A stretch of DNA of 64,000 nt. It comes from Streptomyces olivoverticillatus. Its GTDB lineage: Bacteria; Actinomycetota; Actinomycetes; Streptomycetales; Streptomycetaceae. The position numbers were made by a program, and so were the translations under genes. Below the pieces are notes generated by a model that saw only the letters and a program-made list of their open reading frames with translations, was not told where the DNA came from and searched no databases. The DNA lies in assembly GCF_014203555.1 (NCBI RefSeq), contig NZ_JACHJH010000009.1, positions 1 to 64,000 of the forward strand, in the 5' to 3' direction. Below, piece by piece: positions 34,096 to 42,599 of this stretch (positions within the stretch are counted from its first letter, which is position 1; the number at the start of each line of letters is the position of its first letter).

Positions 34096-34872
34096 TCAGT
34101 GGTGCAGGATCTTCGACAGGAAGTCCTTCGCCCGGTCGCTGCGCGGATTGTTGAAGAACTGGTCCGGCCGCGCCTCCTCGACGATCCGGCCGTCCGCCAT
34201 GAAGACGACCCGGTTGGCCGCCGAACGTGCGAACCCCATCTCGTGCGTGACGACGACCATCGTCATGCCGTCCCGCGCGAGCTGCTGCATGACCTCCAGC
34301 ACCTCATTGATCATTTCGGGGTCGAGGGCGGAGGTCGGCTCGTCGAAGAGCATCACCTTGGGGTCCATGGCCAGCGCGCGGGCGATGGCCACCCGCTGCT
34401 GCTGGCCGCCGGAGAGCTGTGCGGGGTACTTGTCCGCCTGCGCGCCCACCCCGACCCGGTCCAGGAGGGTGCGGGCGGTGGCCTCGGCCTCCTTGCGGTC
34501 CTTCCTGCGGACCTTCACCTGGCCCAGGGTCACGTTCTCCAGCACGGTCTTGTGGGCGAAGAGGTTGAAGGACTGGAAGACCATGCCGACGTCCGCGCGC
34601 AGCCGCGCCAGCTCCCTGCCCTCCTGGGGCAGCGGCCGTCCGTCGATGCTGATCGACCCCGATTCGGTGGTCTCCAGCCGGTTGATGGTGCGGCACAGCG
34701 TCGACTTCCCGGACCCCGACGGTCCGATGACGACCACGACCTCGCCCCGGGCGATGGTCAGATCGATGTCCTGGAGCACATGCAGCGCGCCGAAGTGTTT
34801 GTTGACCTTTTTCAGGACGACCAGTGCGTCCGCGGCGGGCGCCGCGTCCTTGGTCACCGATACCTCGCTCAT
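34096..34872 (-). CDS. gluA: Glutamate ABC transporter ATPase GluA
   Basis: The 258-aa ATP-binding subunit has Walker A GPSGSGKSTLCRTIN, the Q-loop in GMVFQSFNLFAHKTVLENV, the signature LSGGQQQRVAIARALA, Walker B KVMLFDEPTSALDPE and the switch His in VVVTHEMGFA. It powers polar amino-acid uptake. ATG 34872 starts the operon. The divergent gluR gene begins 258 bases away, so the intergenic region holds both promoters. Confidence 0.95.
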   Translation of the reverse strand: MSEVSVTKDAAPAADALVVLKKVNKHFGALHVLQDIDLTIARGEVVVVIGPSGSGKSTLCRTINRLETTESGSISIDGRPLPQEGRELARLRADVGMVFQSFNLFAHKTVLENVTLGQVKVRRKDRKEAEATARTLLDRVGVGAQADKYPAQLSGGQQQRVAIARALAMDPKVMLFDEPTSALDPEMINEVLEVMQQLARDGMTMVVVTHEMGFARSAANRVVFMADGRIVEEARPDQFFNNPRSDRAKDFLSKILHH

Positions 34873-35130
34873 CGGCGTTCCTCGCTCCGTCCTCCTCGGT
34901 TGGGGTGGACCCTAATGAGCCGGAACTACCAGCGTCATTACATCTGAGCTGAAATTGAGCATAACGATCCGGCTTCAAACGGACACTCACCGTCAACACG
35001 GCGCACGGGGGCGCGCGGGCGTACCGGCTGCATAACGGAAGCCCCCTGACGGGCAGAACCTCTTGACGCGCCGGGGGTTCATCGGCGTGGATGCGGTGTT
35101 GCGCGCGCCACAGCCGCCCGGAGGGGGCCG
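34873..35130. promoter_or_regulatory. gluA-gluR divergent control region
   Basis: This 258-base, relatively AT-rich spacer must carry the promoters of gluABCD and gluRK. Imperfect direct repeats TGAGCCGGAACT (34916-34927) and TGAGCTGAAATT (34945-34956) lie 29 bases apart, with TTGAGC at 34955. OmpR-type regulators such as GluR bind direct repeats, so these are candidate sites. Confidence 0.5.
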
Positions 35131-35835
35131 ATGAGACTGCTGCTCGTGGAGGACGACGACCATGTCGCCGCGGCCCTGTCGGCCGTACTGGCCCGGCACG
35201 GCTTCGAGGTCACCCACGCCCGGAGCGGTGAGGAGGCCCTCCAGGCACTGCTGCCCGCCGACGGGGCCCCCTTCGCCGTCGTCCTGCTCGACCTCGGGCT
35301 GCCCGACCAGGACGGCTTCGAGGTCTGCGGCAAGATCCGCAAACGCACCACCACGCCCGTCATCATGGTGACCGCCCGCTCCGACACCCGCTCGAAGATC
35401 CACGGATTGAACCTCGGCGCCGACGACTACGTGGTCAAGCCGTACGACACCGGCGAACTGCTCGCGCGCATCCACGCCGTCGCCCGCCGCACCCCGCCCG
35501 CGGACAGCGCGCCCGGACGGCCGGGGGACGCCGGGGGTCCGCGTGCCCTGCGGCTGGGGCCCGTGATCATCGAGCTGCCCAACCGCCGCGTCAGCGTCCA
35601 TGGCGTCACCGTCCCCCTCACCCGCAAGGAGTTCGACCTGCTGGCGCTGCTCGCCCAGCGCCCCGGAGTGGTCTTCCGCCGCGAACAGATCATCAGCGAG
35701 GTGTGGCACACCAGTTGGGAAGGGACCGGGCGCACCCTGGAGGTGCACATCGCCTCCCTGCGGTCCAAACTCCACCTGCCCGCGCTCATCGAGACGGTCC
35801 GTGGCGTCGGCTACAAGATCGTCGTCCCGGTGTAG
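35131..35835 (+). CDS. gluR: OmpR-family response regulator GluR
   Basis: The 234-aa regulator has a receiver domain (RLLLVEDDDHVAAAL, phospho-acceptor Asp in VVLLDLGLPDQDGFEV, Lys in VVKPYDTGELLARI) and a C-terminal winged helix (about 140-232; LTRKEFDLLALLAQRPGVVFRREQIISEVW, GRTLEVHIASLRSKL, RGVGYKI). GGAGGGGG precedes ATG 35131. By recalled work in S. coelicolor, GluR with GluK senses glutamate and controls gluABCD; divergence from gluA supports this. Confidence 0.9.
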   Translation: MRLLLVEDDDHVAAALSAVLARHGFEVTHARSGEEALQALLPADGAPFAVVLLDLGLPDQDGFEVCGKIRKRTTTPVIMVTARSDTRSKIHGLNLGADDYVVKPYDTGELLARIHAVARRTPPADSAPGRPGDAGGPRALRLGPVIIELPNRRVSVHGVTVPLTRKEFDLLALLAQRPGVVFRREQIISEVWHTSWEGTGRTLEVHIASLRSKLHLPALIETVRGVGYKIVVPV

Positions 35836-35850
35836 GGGCCGTACGAGACC

Positions 35851-37257
35851 GTGCGCACCCGACTGCTCCCCCTGCTCATCGTCCTCATGGCCGGCGTCCT
35901 GCTCGCGCTCGGCTTCCCGCTCGCCGCGGGCATGGCCGCCGTACAGCAACAGCGGGTGGTCGTCGACCGGATCGACGACACCGCCCGCTTCGCCTCCCTC
36001 GCCCAGTTCGTCAGCACCCAGCCCTTCGAGGCGCCCGAGGACGGCAACGACAACGAGCGCCTGCGGACGCTCCAGACCGAACTCGCCCGATATCAGGACC
36101 TGTACGACATCAGGGCCGGAATCTTCTCCAGAGGCGGCAAGCCGCTGAGCGTCGCCCCGGCCGACTGGGTCCTGCCGCCCACGGGCGAGGGCAGGGACGC
36201 CTTCCTGGAGGCGCTCGCCGGACGCCGCAGCCACGACCCGAGCCAGGTCTGGCCCTGGCGCCGTAACCGCCTCACCGTGGCCTCACCCGTCATCCGTGAC
36301 GGTGATGTCGTCGCGGTCGTCGTCACCGACTCGCCCACCGGGCAGCTGCGCTCGCGGATCCTGCACGACTGGCTGCTGCTGGCCTCGGGCGAGACCGCCG
36401 CCATGCTGGTCGCCCTCGCGGCCGCCTTCCGGCTCACCGGCTGGGTGCTGCGGCCCGTACGGACCCTGGACGCCGCCGCCCACGGGATCGCCACCGGCCG
36501 GCTGAACTCCCGCGTCGCCGCCGACAGCGGACCGCCGGAACTGCGCCGCCTGGCCCGCTCGTTCAACGAAATGGCCGACAACGTCGAAGACGTACTGGAA
36601 CAGCAGCGCGCCTTCGTCGCCGACGCCTCCCACCAGCTGCGCAATCCGCTCGCCGCCCTGCTGCTGCGCATCGACCTGCTCGCCCTGGACCTCCCCGACG
36701 GCCATGCGGAGGTCGCCTCGGTGCGCGCCGAGGGCAAGCGGCTCGCCCGGGTCCTGGACGACCTGCTGGACCTGGCCCTGGCCGAACACGCCGCCGCCGA
36801 CGCCCAGCTGACCGACATAGCCGAGCTCGTCACCGACCGGGTCGGAGCCTGGTCCCCGCTCGCCGACCGCGAGCGGGTCACCCTCGCCTACGACGGCCCG
36901 TCCGCGGTCACCGGCTGGGCCGACCCGACGGCCCTCTCCAGCGCCCTGGACGCGGTCGTGGACAACGCCCTGAAGTTCTCGCCCGAGGGCTCCCGCGTCG
37001 AGGTCTCCGTCGAGGTCCACGCCGACCGCGTCGACATCACCGTCGCCGACGGCGGCCCCGGGCTCACCACGGAGGAGCTCACCCGCATCGGTGACCGCTT
37101 CTGGCGCAGCAACCGCCACCAGAACGTCTCCGGCTCCGGCCTCGGCCTGTCCATCTCCCGCGCGCTCCTTGCCGCGGGCGGCGCGACCCTCACCTACGCG
37201 CCCAACGAGCCCACCGGCCTGCGGGCGACGATCGGGGTGCCGCGGCACGGCAGCTGA
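35851..37257 (+). CDS. gluK: Sensor histidine kinase GluK
   Basis: The 468-aa kinase has an N-terminal membrane helix (LLPLLIVLMAGVLLALGFPLAAGMAAV), an extracytoplasmic sensor (about 35-165), a second helix (LASGETAAMLVALAAAF), HAMP, HisKA with His in ADASHQLRNPLAAL (so SHQLRNP rather than SHELRTP), and HATPase motifs DNALKFSPEGS, VADGGPGL and GSGLGLSISRALL. GTG 35851 is 15 bases after gluR. It probably senses extracellular glutamate. Confidence 0.9.
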   Translation: MRTRLLPLLIVLMAGVLLALGFPLAAGMAAVQQQRVVVDRIDDTARFASLAQFVSTQPFEAPEDGNDNERLRTLQTELARYQDLYDIRAGIFSRGGKPLSVAPADWVLPPTGEGRDAFLEALAGRRSHDPSQVWPWRRNRLTVASPVIRDGDVVAVVVTDSPTGQLRSRILHDWLLLASGETAAMLVALAAAFRLTGWVLRPVRTLDAAAHGIATGRLNSRVAADSGPPELRRLARSFNEMADNVEDVLEQQRAFVADASHQLRNPLAALLLRIDLLALDLPDGHAEVASVRAEGKRLARVLDDLLDLALAEHAAADAQLTDIAELVTDRVGAWSPLADRERVTLAYDGPSAVTGWADPTALSSALDAVVDNALKFSPEGSRVEVSVEVHADRVDITVADGGPGLTTEELTRIGDRFWRSNRHQNVSGSGLGLSISRALLAAGGATLTYAPNEPTGLRATIGVPRHGS

Positions 37258-37306
37258 CCCCGGACGAGGCCCTGGTCGCGTCCCTAACTGGTCTACGGCA
37301 CGACGT

Positions 37307-38305
37307 TCAGGGCTTCACCGACACGTAATAGCGGCGCGCACCGGCGTGCAGCGGCAGCGGGGTGGTGTAGATCGCCGTACGGAGGTCCACCTTCTGCGCG
37401 GCGTGGACCCTGGTGCCGATGCGGTCGCGGCTCCGTATCACCGTCCGCGTGATGCTCTCGGTGAGGTCCGGGTCGGCGCTGTCCATGGTCACCAGCAGGT
37501 TGGCCACCGCGATCGTCTTCACCACCTCGGTGGCGTGCAGCCCGGGATAGGCGTCCACCGGCATGATCGCCGCCCGGTAGTAGCCCGCCTGCTGCCCCTG
37601 CGCATGCAGCGGGCCCAGCAGATCGCCGAGCTGCACCAGCCGGATCGGCGTCCTGTCGCCGAGGGACGTGACGGCATTGGTGGGCAGCCCGCCGGACCAG
37701 AAGAAGGCGTCGATCTCGCCCTTCTCCAGCAGCCCGGGCATCTTGTCGATGCCCACCCGCACCGGCTCGATGTCGGAGTCGAAGTCCAGTCCCGCGGCCT
37801 TCAGCAACCGCCGGGTGATCAGCTGCACCCCGGACGAGTCCGCACCCACCCCGACCCGCTTGCCCTTGAGGTCCCGGGCCGACCGCACCGGAGAGTCCCT
37901 GCGCACCACCAGCTGCATGTAGTCGTCGTACAGCCGCGCGCACGCGCGCAATTGGTCGGCCCCCGGCTGCCGCCGCTCGCGGTACGTGGCGACGGCGTCC
38001 GCAGTGGCCAGCGTGAAATCCGCCTTGCCGGCCGTGAGCTGCCGGAGGTTGTCCAGGGACCCGGCGCTGCGCCTGAGCGTCACCTGCAGTGCCGGCAGAT
38101 CCTGCGCCAGGTCTTCCTTGAGGAGATCGCCGTACTTCGCGTACACGCCGGTCGGCACCCCGGTCGCAAACGAGATCCGCCCGCTGGGGGCAGGCTGCCC
38201 GCCCTGCGGCAGCAGCCACCACGTCAGCAGCGCCAGCACGGCGGCGGCCACCGCACCGGTCTGTACGGCGCGGCGCCTGTCCGGGAGCGGAAGTCGGGGG
38301 GCCAT
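37307..38305 (-). CDS. TAXI-family solute-binding protein
   Basis: The 332-aa protein has an N-terminal membrane anchor or uncleaved signal (TGAVAAAVLALLTWWLLP), then a TAXI-type domain: ISFATGVPTGVYAKYGDLL, LRRSAGSLDNLRQLTAGKADFTLATAD, DLKGKRVGVGADSSGVQLITRRLLKAAGL and FFWSGGLPTNAV. TAXI proteins normally serve TRAP transporters, but no TRAP membrane subunit is nearby. It is convergent with gluK, 49 bases apart. Some TAXI proteins act as ligand sensors for two-component systems, so a role with GluRK is possible but unproven. Confidence 0.85.
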   Translation of the reverse strand: MAPRLPLPDRRRAVQTGAVAAAVLALLTWWLLPQGGQPAPSGRISFATGVPTGVYAKYGDLLKEDLAQDLPALQVTLRRSAGSLDNLRQLTAGKADFTLATADAVATYRERRQPGADQLRACARLYDDYMQLVVRRDSPVRSARDLKGKRVGVGADSSGVQLITRRLLKAAGLDFDSDIEPVRVGIDKMPGLLEKGEIDAFFWSGGLPTNAVTSLGDRTPIRLVQLGDLLGPLHAQGQQAGYYRAAIMPVDAYPGLHATEVVKTIAVANLLVTMDSADPDLTESITRTVIRSRDRIGTRVHAAQKVDLRTAIYTTPLPLHAGARRYYVSVKP

Positions 38306-38401
38306 GGGCGGATCCTGCCAGCCTCCGCACCCGCGTACCAGGCTGCCTGCGCGACCTGCACCGGAAGGAAGCGGGGCGCTCGCACCCCACCGCGCGCCGG
38401 G

Positions 38402-39205
38402 CTACGAGCGGCGGCGAGGCTTCCCGCGCTTGGCGCCCTTCGGGGCGCCCTTGGGCCCGCCCGCACCACGCCGCGGGCTCTTGCCGGCCGCAGTCTTTCC
38501 CGCCCCTGTCTTGCCGGCCGCGGGCTTGCGCCGTGCACCGCCCGCATCGGAGCGCTTGCTCTTCGGCTGCGCCTTGTCCTGGGCCTGGGCCTGGGAGCGC
38601 CCCCGCGAGCTGTTGACGGTCCGCCCGCGGACGATCCCGATGAAGTCCTCCACCAGGTCGGTGGTCTCCTCCTCCGGCCACGACAGCACGACGCTCGACT
38701 GAGGGGCGTCGGTGACCGTCCGGTACGTGAGGTCCTTGCGGTGGTGCAGTCGGGCGAGCGACTGCGGGACGACGAGCACGCCCACCCCCGCCGCCACGAG
38801 CTCGATGGCATCCGCCGTCGTGGCGGGGCGCTCGATCGCGGGCCGTCCCGGCAACTGCTCCCAGCCGAGGACGTCGTCGAGGGGGTGCAGCACGATTTCG
38901 TCGGCCAGGTCCTCGGTGGCCACCTCGTCGGCCGCCGCCACGAGGTGGTCCTTGGGGATCACGACGACCGTCGTCTCGGTGTAGAGGGGGATCGCGCTGA
39001 GGACCGTCCGGTCGACCGGCAGCCGCACGATTCCGGCGTCGGCACCGCCGTCCCGCAGCACCTCACCCGCTTCGGCGGGGGGCACCGGGACGAGCGTCAG
39101 CGGGACGTCGGGCAGCCGCTCGTTCCAGATCCGCACCCACTTCGTGGGCGTCACTCCCGGGACGTACGCGAGCCGGAACGAAGGGGATACATCCGAGCCT
39201 GTCAC
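38402..39205 (-). CDS. LysR-type effector-binding domain without HTH, with basic Lys/Ala/Gly tail
   Basis: The 267-aa protein starts directly in a LysR substrate-binding fold (FRLAYVPGVTPTKWVRIWNERLPDVPLTLVPV, GADAGIVRLPVD, VVVIPKDHLVAAADEV, AAGVGVLVVPQSLARLHH). The N-terminal helix-turn-helix of LysR regulators is missing. From about residue 200 the chain is rich in K, R, A, G and S with KPAAGKTGAGKTAAGK, like histone H1 tails, and could bind DNA nonspecifically. GTG 39205 has TAGCCT six bases upstream (leaderless type). It is divergent from the DUF5997 gene, a pairing seen in other actinobacteria as I recall. Confidence 0.8.
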   Translation of the reverse strand: MTGSDVSPSFRLAYVPGVTPTKWVRIWNERLPDVPLTLVPVPPAEAGEVLRDGGADAGIVRLPVDRTVLSAIPLYTETTVVVIPKDHLVAAADEVATEDLADEIVLHPLDDVLGWEQLPGRPAIERPATTADAIELVAAGVGVLVVPQSLARLHHRKDLTYRTVTDAPQSSVVLSWPEEETTDLVEDFIGIVRGRTVNSSRGRSQAQAQDKAQPKSKRSDAGGARRKPAAGKTGAGKTAAGKSPRRGAGGPKGAPKGAKRGKPRRRS

Positions 39206-39264
39206 CCCGCCAGGCTACCGGTCGTGGTCGGAGGTAGCGCACGCGCTCGAATACCCTTGACGTC

Positions 39265-39657
39265 ATGACGTCGCACAAGACCGCCCAGACGATGAAGCCC
39301 GCGACCGCGGCGAAGAAGCTGGGTGTGTACCTCCAGGCCACCCCCGCAGAGTTCCAGGAGGGTGTCGTCTCGCGCACCGAGCTGAACGCGCTGCAGACCG
39401 AGCCGCCCGAGTGGCTGCAGGAGCTGCGGCGCAACGGCCCGCACCCTCGCCCGGTGGTCGCCGCGAAGCTGGGCGTCTCCATCGCCGGTCTCGCGCGCGG
39501 CGGGGTCACCGAGCCCCTCACCACGGAGCAGATCGAGGCGCTGAAGAAGGACCAGCCCGAGTGGCTGCAGAAGGAGCGCGCCACCCAGGCCGAGGTCCGC
39601 AAGGAAGCGGTGCGCATCAAGGAGAAGCACGCGGAGCAGGCCGACCAGGCCCGATAG
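39265..39657 (+). CDS. DUF5997 family protein
   Basis: The 130-aa protein has a duplicated pattern: TPAEFQEGVVSRTELNALQTEPPEWLQELRRNGPHP and EPLTTEQIEALKKDQPEWLQKERATQAEV, flanking AAKLGVSIAGLARGGV. I recognise it as DUF5997, of unknown function. TACCCT precedes ATG 39265 by 7 bases, a leaderless-type start. The divergent gene encodes the HTH-less LysR-like protein, and the 59-base gap holds both promoters. Confidence 0.85.
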   Translation: MTSHKTAQTMKPATAAKKLGVYLQATPAEFQEGVVSRTELNALQTEPPEWLQELRRNGPHPRPVVAAKLGVSIAGLARGGVTEPLTTEQIEALKKDQPEWLQKERATQAEVRKEAVRIKEKHAEQADQAR

Positions 39658-39746
39658 CCCGCGCTCGGTGCCGCGCCCCGGAGGCCGGGGCGCGTGCTCC
39701 GCGGACTCCGGTCGGAGCTTCCCCGGCACCCCCTTACCCTTGAGGA

Positions 39747-41273
39747 ATGACCAGCAGCGGTGACCGGAGCCAGGCAGTGGACGTCAAGGGAACATACGAG
39801 GTGCGCACCTACGGGTGCCAGATGAACGTCCACGATTCCGAGCGGCTCTCCGGTCTGCTGGAGGACGCGGGCTATGTCCGCGCACCCGAGGGCACCGCCG
39901 AGGGCGACGCGGACGTCGTCGTCTTCAACACCTGCGCCGTGCGCGAGAACGCCGACAACAAGCTGTACGGCAACCTCGGCCGGCTGGCCCCGATGAAGAC
40001 GAAGCGGCCCGGCATGCAGATCGCCGTCGGCGGCTGCCTCGCCCAGAAGGACCGCGACACCATCGTCAAGCGGGCCCCCTGGGTCGACGTCGTGTTCGGC
40101 ACGCACAACATCGGCAAGCTGCCGGTGCTGCTGGAGCGCGCCCGCATCCAGGAAGAGGCGCAGGTCGAGATCGCCGAGTCGCTGGAGGCGTTCCCCTCGA
40201 CGCTGCCCACGCGGCGCGAGAGCGCGTACGCGGCCTGGGTGTCGATCTCCGTGGGCTGCAACAACACCTGCACCTTCTGCATCGTCCCCGCGCTGCGCGG
40301 CAAGGAGAAGGACCGCCGCCCCGGCGACATCCTGGCCGAGGTCGAGGCGCTCGTCGCCGAGGGCGTCAGCGAGATCACCCTGCTCGGGCAGAACGTCAAC
40401 GCCTACGGCTCCGACATCGGCGACCGCGAGGCCTTCTCCAAGCTGCTGCGCGCCTGCGGGAAGATCGAGGGCCTGGAGCGGGTCCGCTTCACCTCGCCGC
40501 ACCCGCGCGACTTCACCGACGACGTGATCGCCGCCATGGCCGAGACGCCCAACGTGATGCCGCAGCTGCACATGCCCCTGCAGTCCGGTTCGGACACGGT
40601 GCTCAAGGCGATGCGCCGCTCGTACCGCCAGGAGCGCTTCCTGAGCATCATCGAAAAGGTGCGCGCCGCCATGCCGGACGCCGCCATCTCCACCGACATC
40701 ATCGTGGGCTTCCCCGGCGAGACCGAGGAGGACTTCGAGCAGACCATGCACGTGGTGCGCGAGGCGCGCTTCGCGAACGCCTTCACCTTCCAGTACTCCA
40801 AGCGCCCCGGCACCCCGGCGGCGACCATGGAGGGGCAGATCCCCAAGGAGGTCGTGCAGGCCCGCTACGAGCGCCTGGTCGCCCTCCAGGAGGAGATCTC
40901 CTGGAACGAGAACAAGAAGCAGGTCGGCCGGGTCCTGGAGGTCATGGTCGCCGAGGGCGAGGGCCGCAAGGACGGCTCCACCCACCGCCTCTCCGGCCGT
41001 GCCCCCGACAACCGCCTGGTCCACTTCACCAAGCCGGACGAGGACGTGCGCCCGGGCGACGTGGTGACTGTCGAGATCACCTACGCCGCCCCGCACCACC
41101 TGCTCGCCGAGGGAGCCGCCAAGGCGGTGCGCCGTACCCGTGCGGGTGACGCCTGGGAGAAGCGCAACGCCGCCGCGGCCGCCAAGCCGGCGGGCGTGAT
41201 GCTGGGCATCCCGACCATCGGGGCGCCCGCGCCGACCCCCGCCCCGGCCTCCGCGGGCTGCGGCTGCGACTGA
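39747..41273 (+). CDS. miaB: tRNA-2-methylthio-N6-isopentenyladenosine synthase MiaB
   Basis: This 508-aa radical-SAM methylthiotransferase modifies A37 of tRNAs reading UNN codons after MiaA. The UPF0004 domain has YEVRTYGCQMNVHDSERL, NTCAVRENADNK and VGGCLAQK. The radical-SAM motif is CNNTCTFC, with LLGQNVNAYG and GFPGETEEDF downstream. A TRAM domain covers about 375-450. The Ala/Pro-rich tail ends GCGCD, a Cys-rich end of unknown use. TACCCT lies six bases before ATG 39747, so a leaderless start is possible, though GAGG also lies there. miaA follows 1.5 kb downstream. Confidence 0.95.
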   Translation: MTSSGDRSQAVDVKGTYEVRTYGCQMNVHDSERLSGLLEDAGYVRAPEGTAEGDADVVVFNTCAVRENADNKLYGNLGRLAPMKTKRPGMQIAVGGCLAQKDRDTIVKRAPWVDVVFGTHNIGKLPVLLERARIQEEAQVEIAESLEAFPSTLPTRRESAYAAWVSISVGCNNTCTFCIVPALRGKEKDRRPGDILAEVEALVAEGVSEITLLGQNVNAYGSDIGDREAFSKLLRACGKIEGLERVRFTSPHPRDFTDDVIAAMAETPNVMPQLHMPLQSGSDTVLKAMRRSYRQERFLSIIEKVRAAMPDAAISTDIIVGFPGETEEDFEQTMHVVREARFANAFTFQYSKRPGTPAATMEGQIPKEVVQARYERLVALQEEISWNENKKQVGRVLEVMVAEGEGRKDGSTHRLSGRAPDNRLVHFTKPDEDVRPGDVVTVEITYAAPHHLLAEGAAKAVRRTRAGDAWEKRNAAAAAKPAGVMLGIPTIGAPAPTPAPASAGCGCD

Positions 41274-41298
41274 GCCCCCGACGGCTGACGTTCCGCCA

Positions 41299-41335
41299 CC
41301 ACCCCCGGCCCGCTTCGGCGGAGTACCGGGGGTGG
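41299..41335 (+). terminator. Hairpin after miaB
   Basis: CCACCCCCGG pairs perfectly with CCGGGGGTGG across a 17-base loop, 26 bases after the miaB stop. It ends just before the TATCGT -10-like element of the next gene. Confidence 0.65.
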
Positions 41336-41352
41336 GGCGTATCGTTCCGGCC

Positions 41353-42063
41353 ATGCTCGTCGCCGCTGCCGTATGCCCCTGCCCGCCGCTTCTCGTGCCC
41401 GAGGTGGCCGCCGGTGCCGCACCGGAACTGGACGGCCTGCGGGCCGCCTGCGCGGACGCCGTGGCCGCCCTCGCGGCCGCCCGGCCCGACCGGCTGATCG
41501 TCGTCGGCCCCGCCGACCAGCCCGGCCGGGGACCACACCCGCAGGGCGCCGCGGGGTCCTTCCGGGGCTTCGGCGTGGACGTGGACGTACGCCTCGGACA
41601 GGGCGGTCCGGCGGGTGAGCGGGAACTGCCGCTGTCCCTGGCCGTCGCGGCCTGGCTGCTGGAGCGTACGGGCTGGACGGCCGCGCCCGTCGAGGGCCTG
41701 GGCGTCGGCGAGCCGCTGGAGGCCGAACGGTGCCTGGAGGCCGGCCGGGAGCTGGCCGAGCGGGCCGAGCGCGTGGCGCTCCTGGTGATGGGCGACGGCA
41801 GCGCCTGTCGCACCCTGAAGGCGCCGGGCTATCTCGACGAGCGGGCCGAGCCCTTCGACACCGCCGTCGCACGTGCCCTGGAGACGGCCGACACAGCCGC
41901 ACTGGCAGCGCTGGACGCGGAGCTCGCCCACGAGCTGAAGGCCGCCGGGCGGGCTTCCTGGCAGGTGCTCGCGGGCGCGGCGGAGGGCGCGGGACTGCGG
42001 GGGAAGCTGCTGTACGGCGACGCGCCCTACGGGGTGGGGTACCACGTGGCGTCCTGGGCCTGA
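41353..42063 (+). CDS. Class III extradiol dioxygenase (LigB)-like protein
   Basis: The 236-aa product begins LVAAAVCPCPPLLVPEVAAGAAPELDGLRAAC, which is the LigB/MEMO-type N-terminus seen in actinobacterial genomes, and ends LLYGDAPYGVGYHVASW. VALLVMGDGSACRTLKAPGYLDERAEPFD is a second conserved block. Metal-binding histidines of true extradiol dioxygenases are not obvious, so catalytic activity is doubtful. TATCGT lies 7 bases before ATG 41353, a leaderless-type start. It lies between miaB and miaA, but no link to tRNA modification can be shown. Confidence 0.75.
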   Translation: MLVAAAVCPCPPLLVPEVAAGAAPELDGLRAACADAVAALAAARPDRLIVVGPADQPGRGPHPQGAAGSFRGFGVDVDVRLGQGGPAGERELPLSLAVAAWLLERTGWTAAPVEGLGVGEPLEAERCLEAGRELAERAERVALLVMGDGSACRTLKAPGYLDERAEPFDTAVARALETADTAALAALDAELAHELKAAGRASWQVLAGAAEGAGLRGKLLYGDAPYGVGYHVASWA

Positions 42064-42095
42064 TTCGGCCCGGCCGGGGCGCAGCGGCCCCGACA

Positions 42096-42138
42096 CGGCG
42101 ACCGCCGCGGAGCGATGGGCTCCGCGGGCCGGTCGCCG
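42096..42138. terminator. Long bidirectional hairpin between the LigB-like gene and a minus-strand small gene
   Basis: CGGCGACC and CCGCGGAGC (42096-42113) pair with GCTCCGCGG and GGTCGCCG (42119-42138), interrupted only by a small asymmetric bulge. The position between two converging stop codons supports a shared terminator. Confidence 0.8.
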
Positions 42139-42156
42139 ACGGGGTCTCAGAGGGCC

Positions 42157-42279
42157 TCAGGGGGCTTGGGGCTCCGTACCGCCGCCGTCCTTGCGCTCGC
42201 CCTCGTGCTGCTGCGCGAGATCGGCGCCCTTGCCCTTCAACGGGCCGAGCCTGGTCTTGAGCGTGTCCATCAGGCCCAT
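42157..42279 (-). CDS. 40-aa MT0933-antitoxin-like small protein
   Basis: The short frame from ATG 42279 reads MGLMDTLKTRLGPLKGKGAD followed by LAQQHEGERKDGGGTEPQAP. The MGL(M/L)D-L-x-G-K-x-K start resembles the antitoxin family PF14013 (MT0933-like), which has many orphan members in actinobacteria. No toxin gene is next to it, so a toxin-antitoxin role is doubtful. A G-rich stretch (GAGGGGGG) lies about 10 nt upstream. It follows an acidic small protein gene by 34 bases on the same strand. Confidence 0.6.
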   Translation of the reverse strand: MGLMDTLKTRLGPLKGKGADLAQQHEGERKDGGGTEPQAP

Positions 42280-42313
42280 GCCGTCCGCCCCCCTCGTCCT
42301 TCTTTGCCGCAAC

Positions 42314-42556
42314 CTACTTACGGGCGCCGTCCCCGGCCTCGCTGTCGGCCGCCGCGTCCGCCGACTGCTGCTTGGGGATGTCCACTCCCTCGGCCGGCTC
42401 GTCCGCGGTCTCCTCGGCCTTGGCCTCGGCTGTCTCCTCCGGCTTCTCCTCGGCCGTCTCCGCCGCGTCGGGGGATTCCGCCGTCTGAGTGGCAGCAGAG
42501 GCATCTTCCGTTGACGTCGACGACGGCCGACGGAAAATCTTTGACAACACGCCCAT
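42314..42556 (-). CDS. Small highly acidic Ala/Glu-rich protein
   Basis: The 80-aa product begins MGVLSKIFRRPSS and then is almost entirely A, E, T, D, P and S (AETAEEKPEETAEAKAEETADEPAEG), so it is probably disordered with an amphipathic N-terminus. No family was recognised. GGAG lies 5-6 nt before ATG 42556, and a TAAGGT hexamer further upstream may be its -10. It is divergent from miaA and likely co-transcribed with the 40-aa gene. Confidence 0.65.
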   Translation of the reverse strand: MGVLSKIFRRPSSTSTEDASAATQTAESPDAAETAEEKPEETAEAKAEETADEPAEGVDIPKQQSADAAADSEAGDGARK

Positions 42557-42599
42557 ATCTACTCCATTACCTTACTGGTGTGAGCGAAATCCCGCCTCG

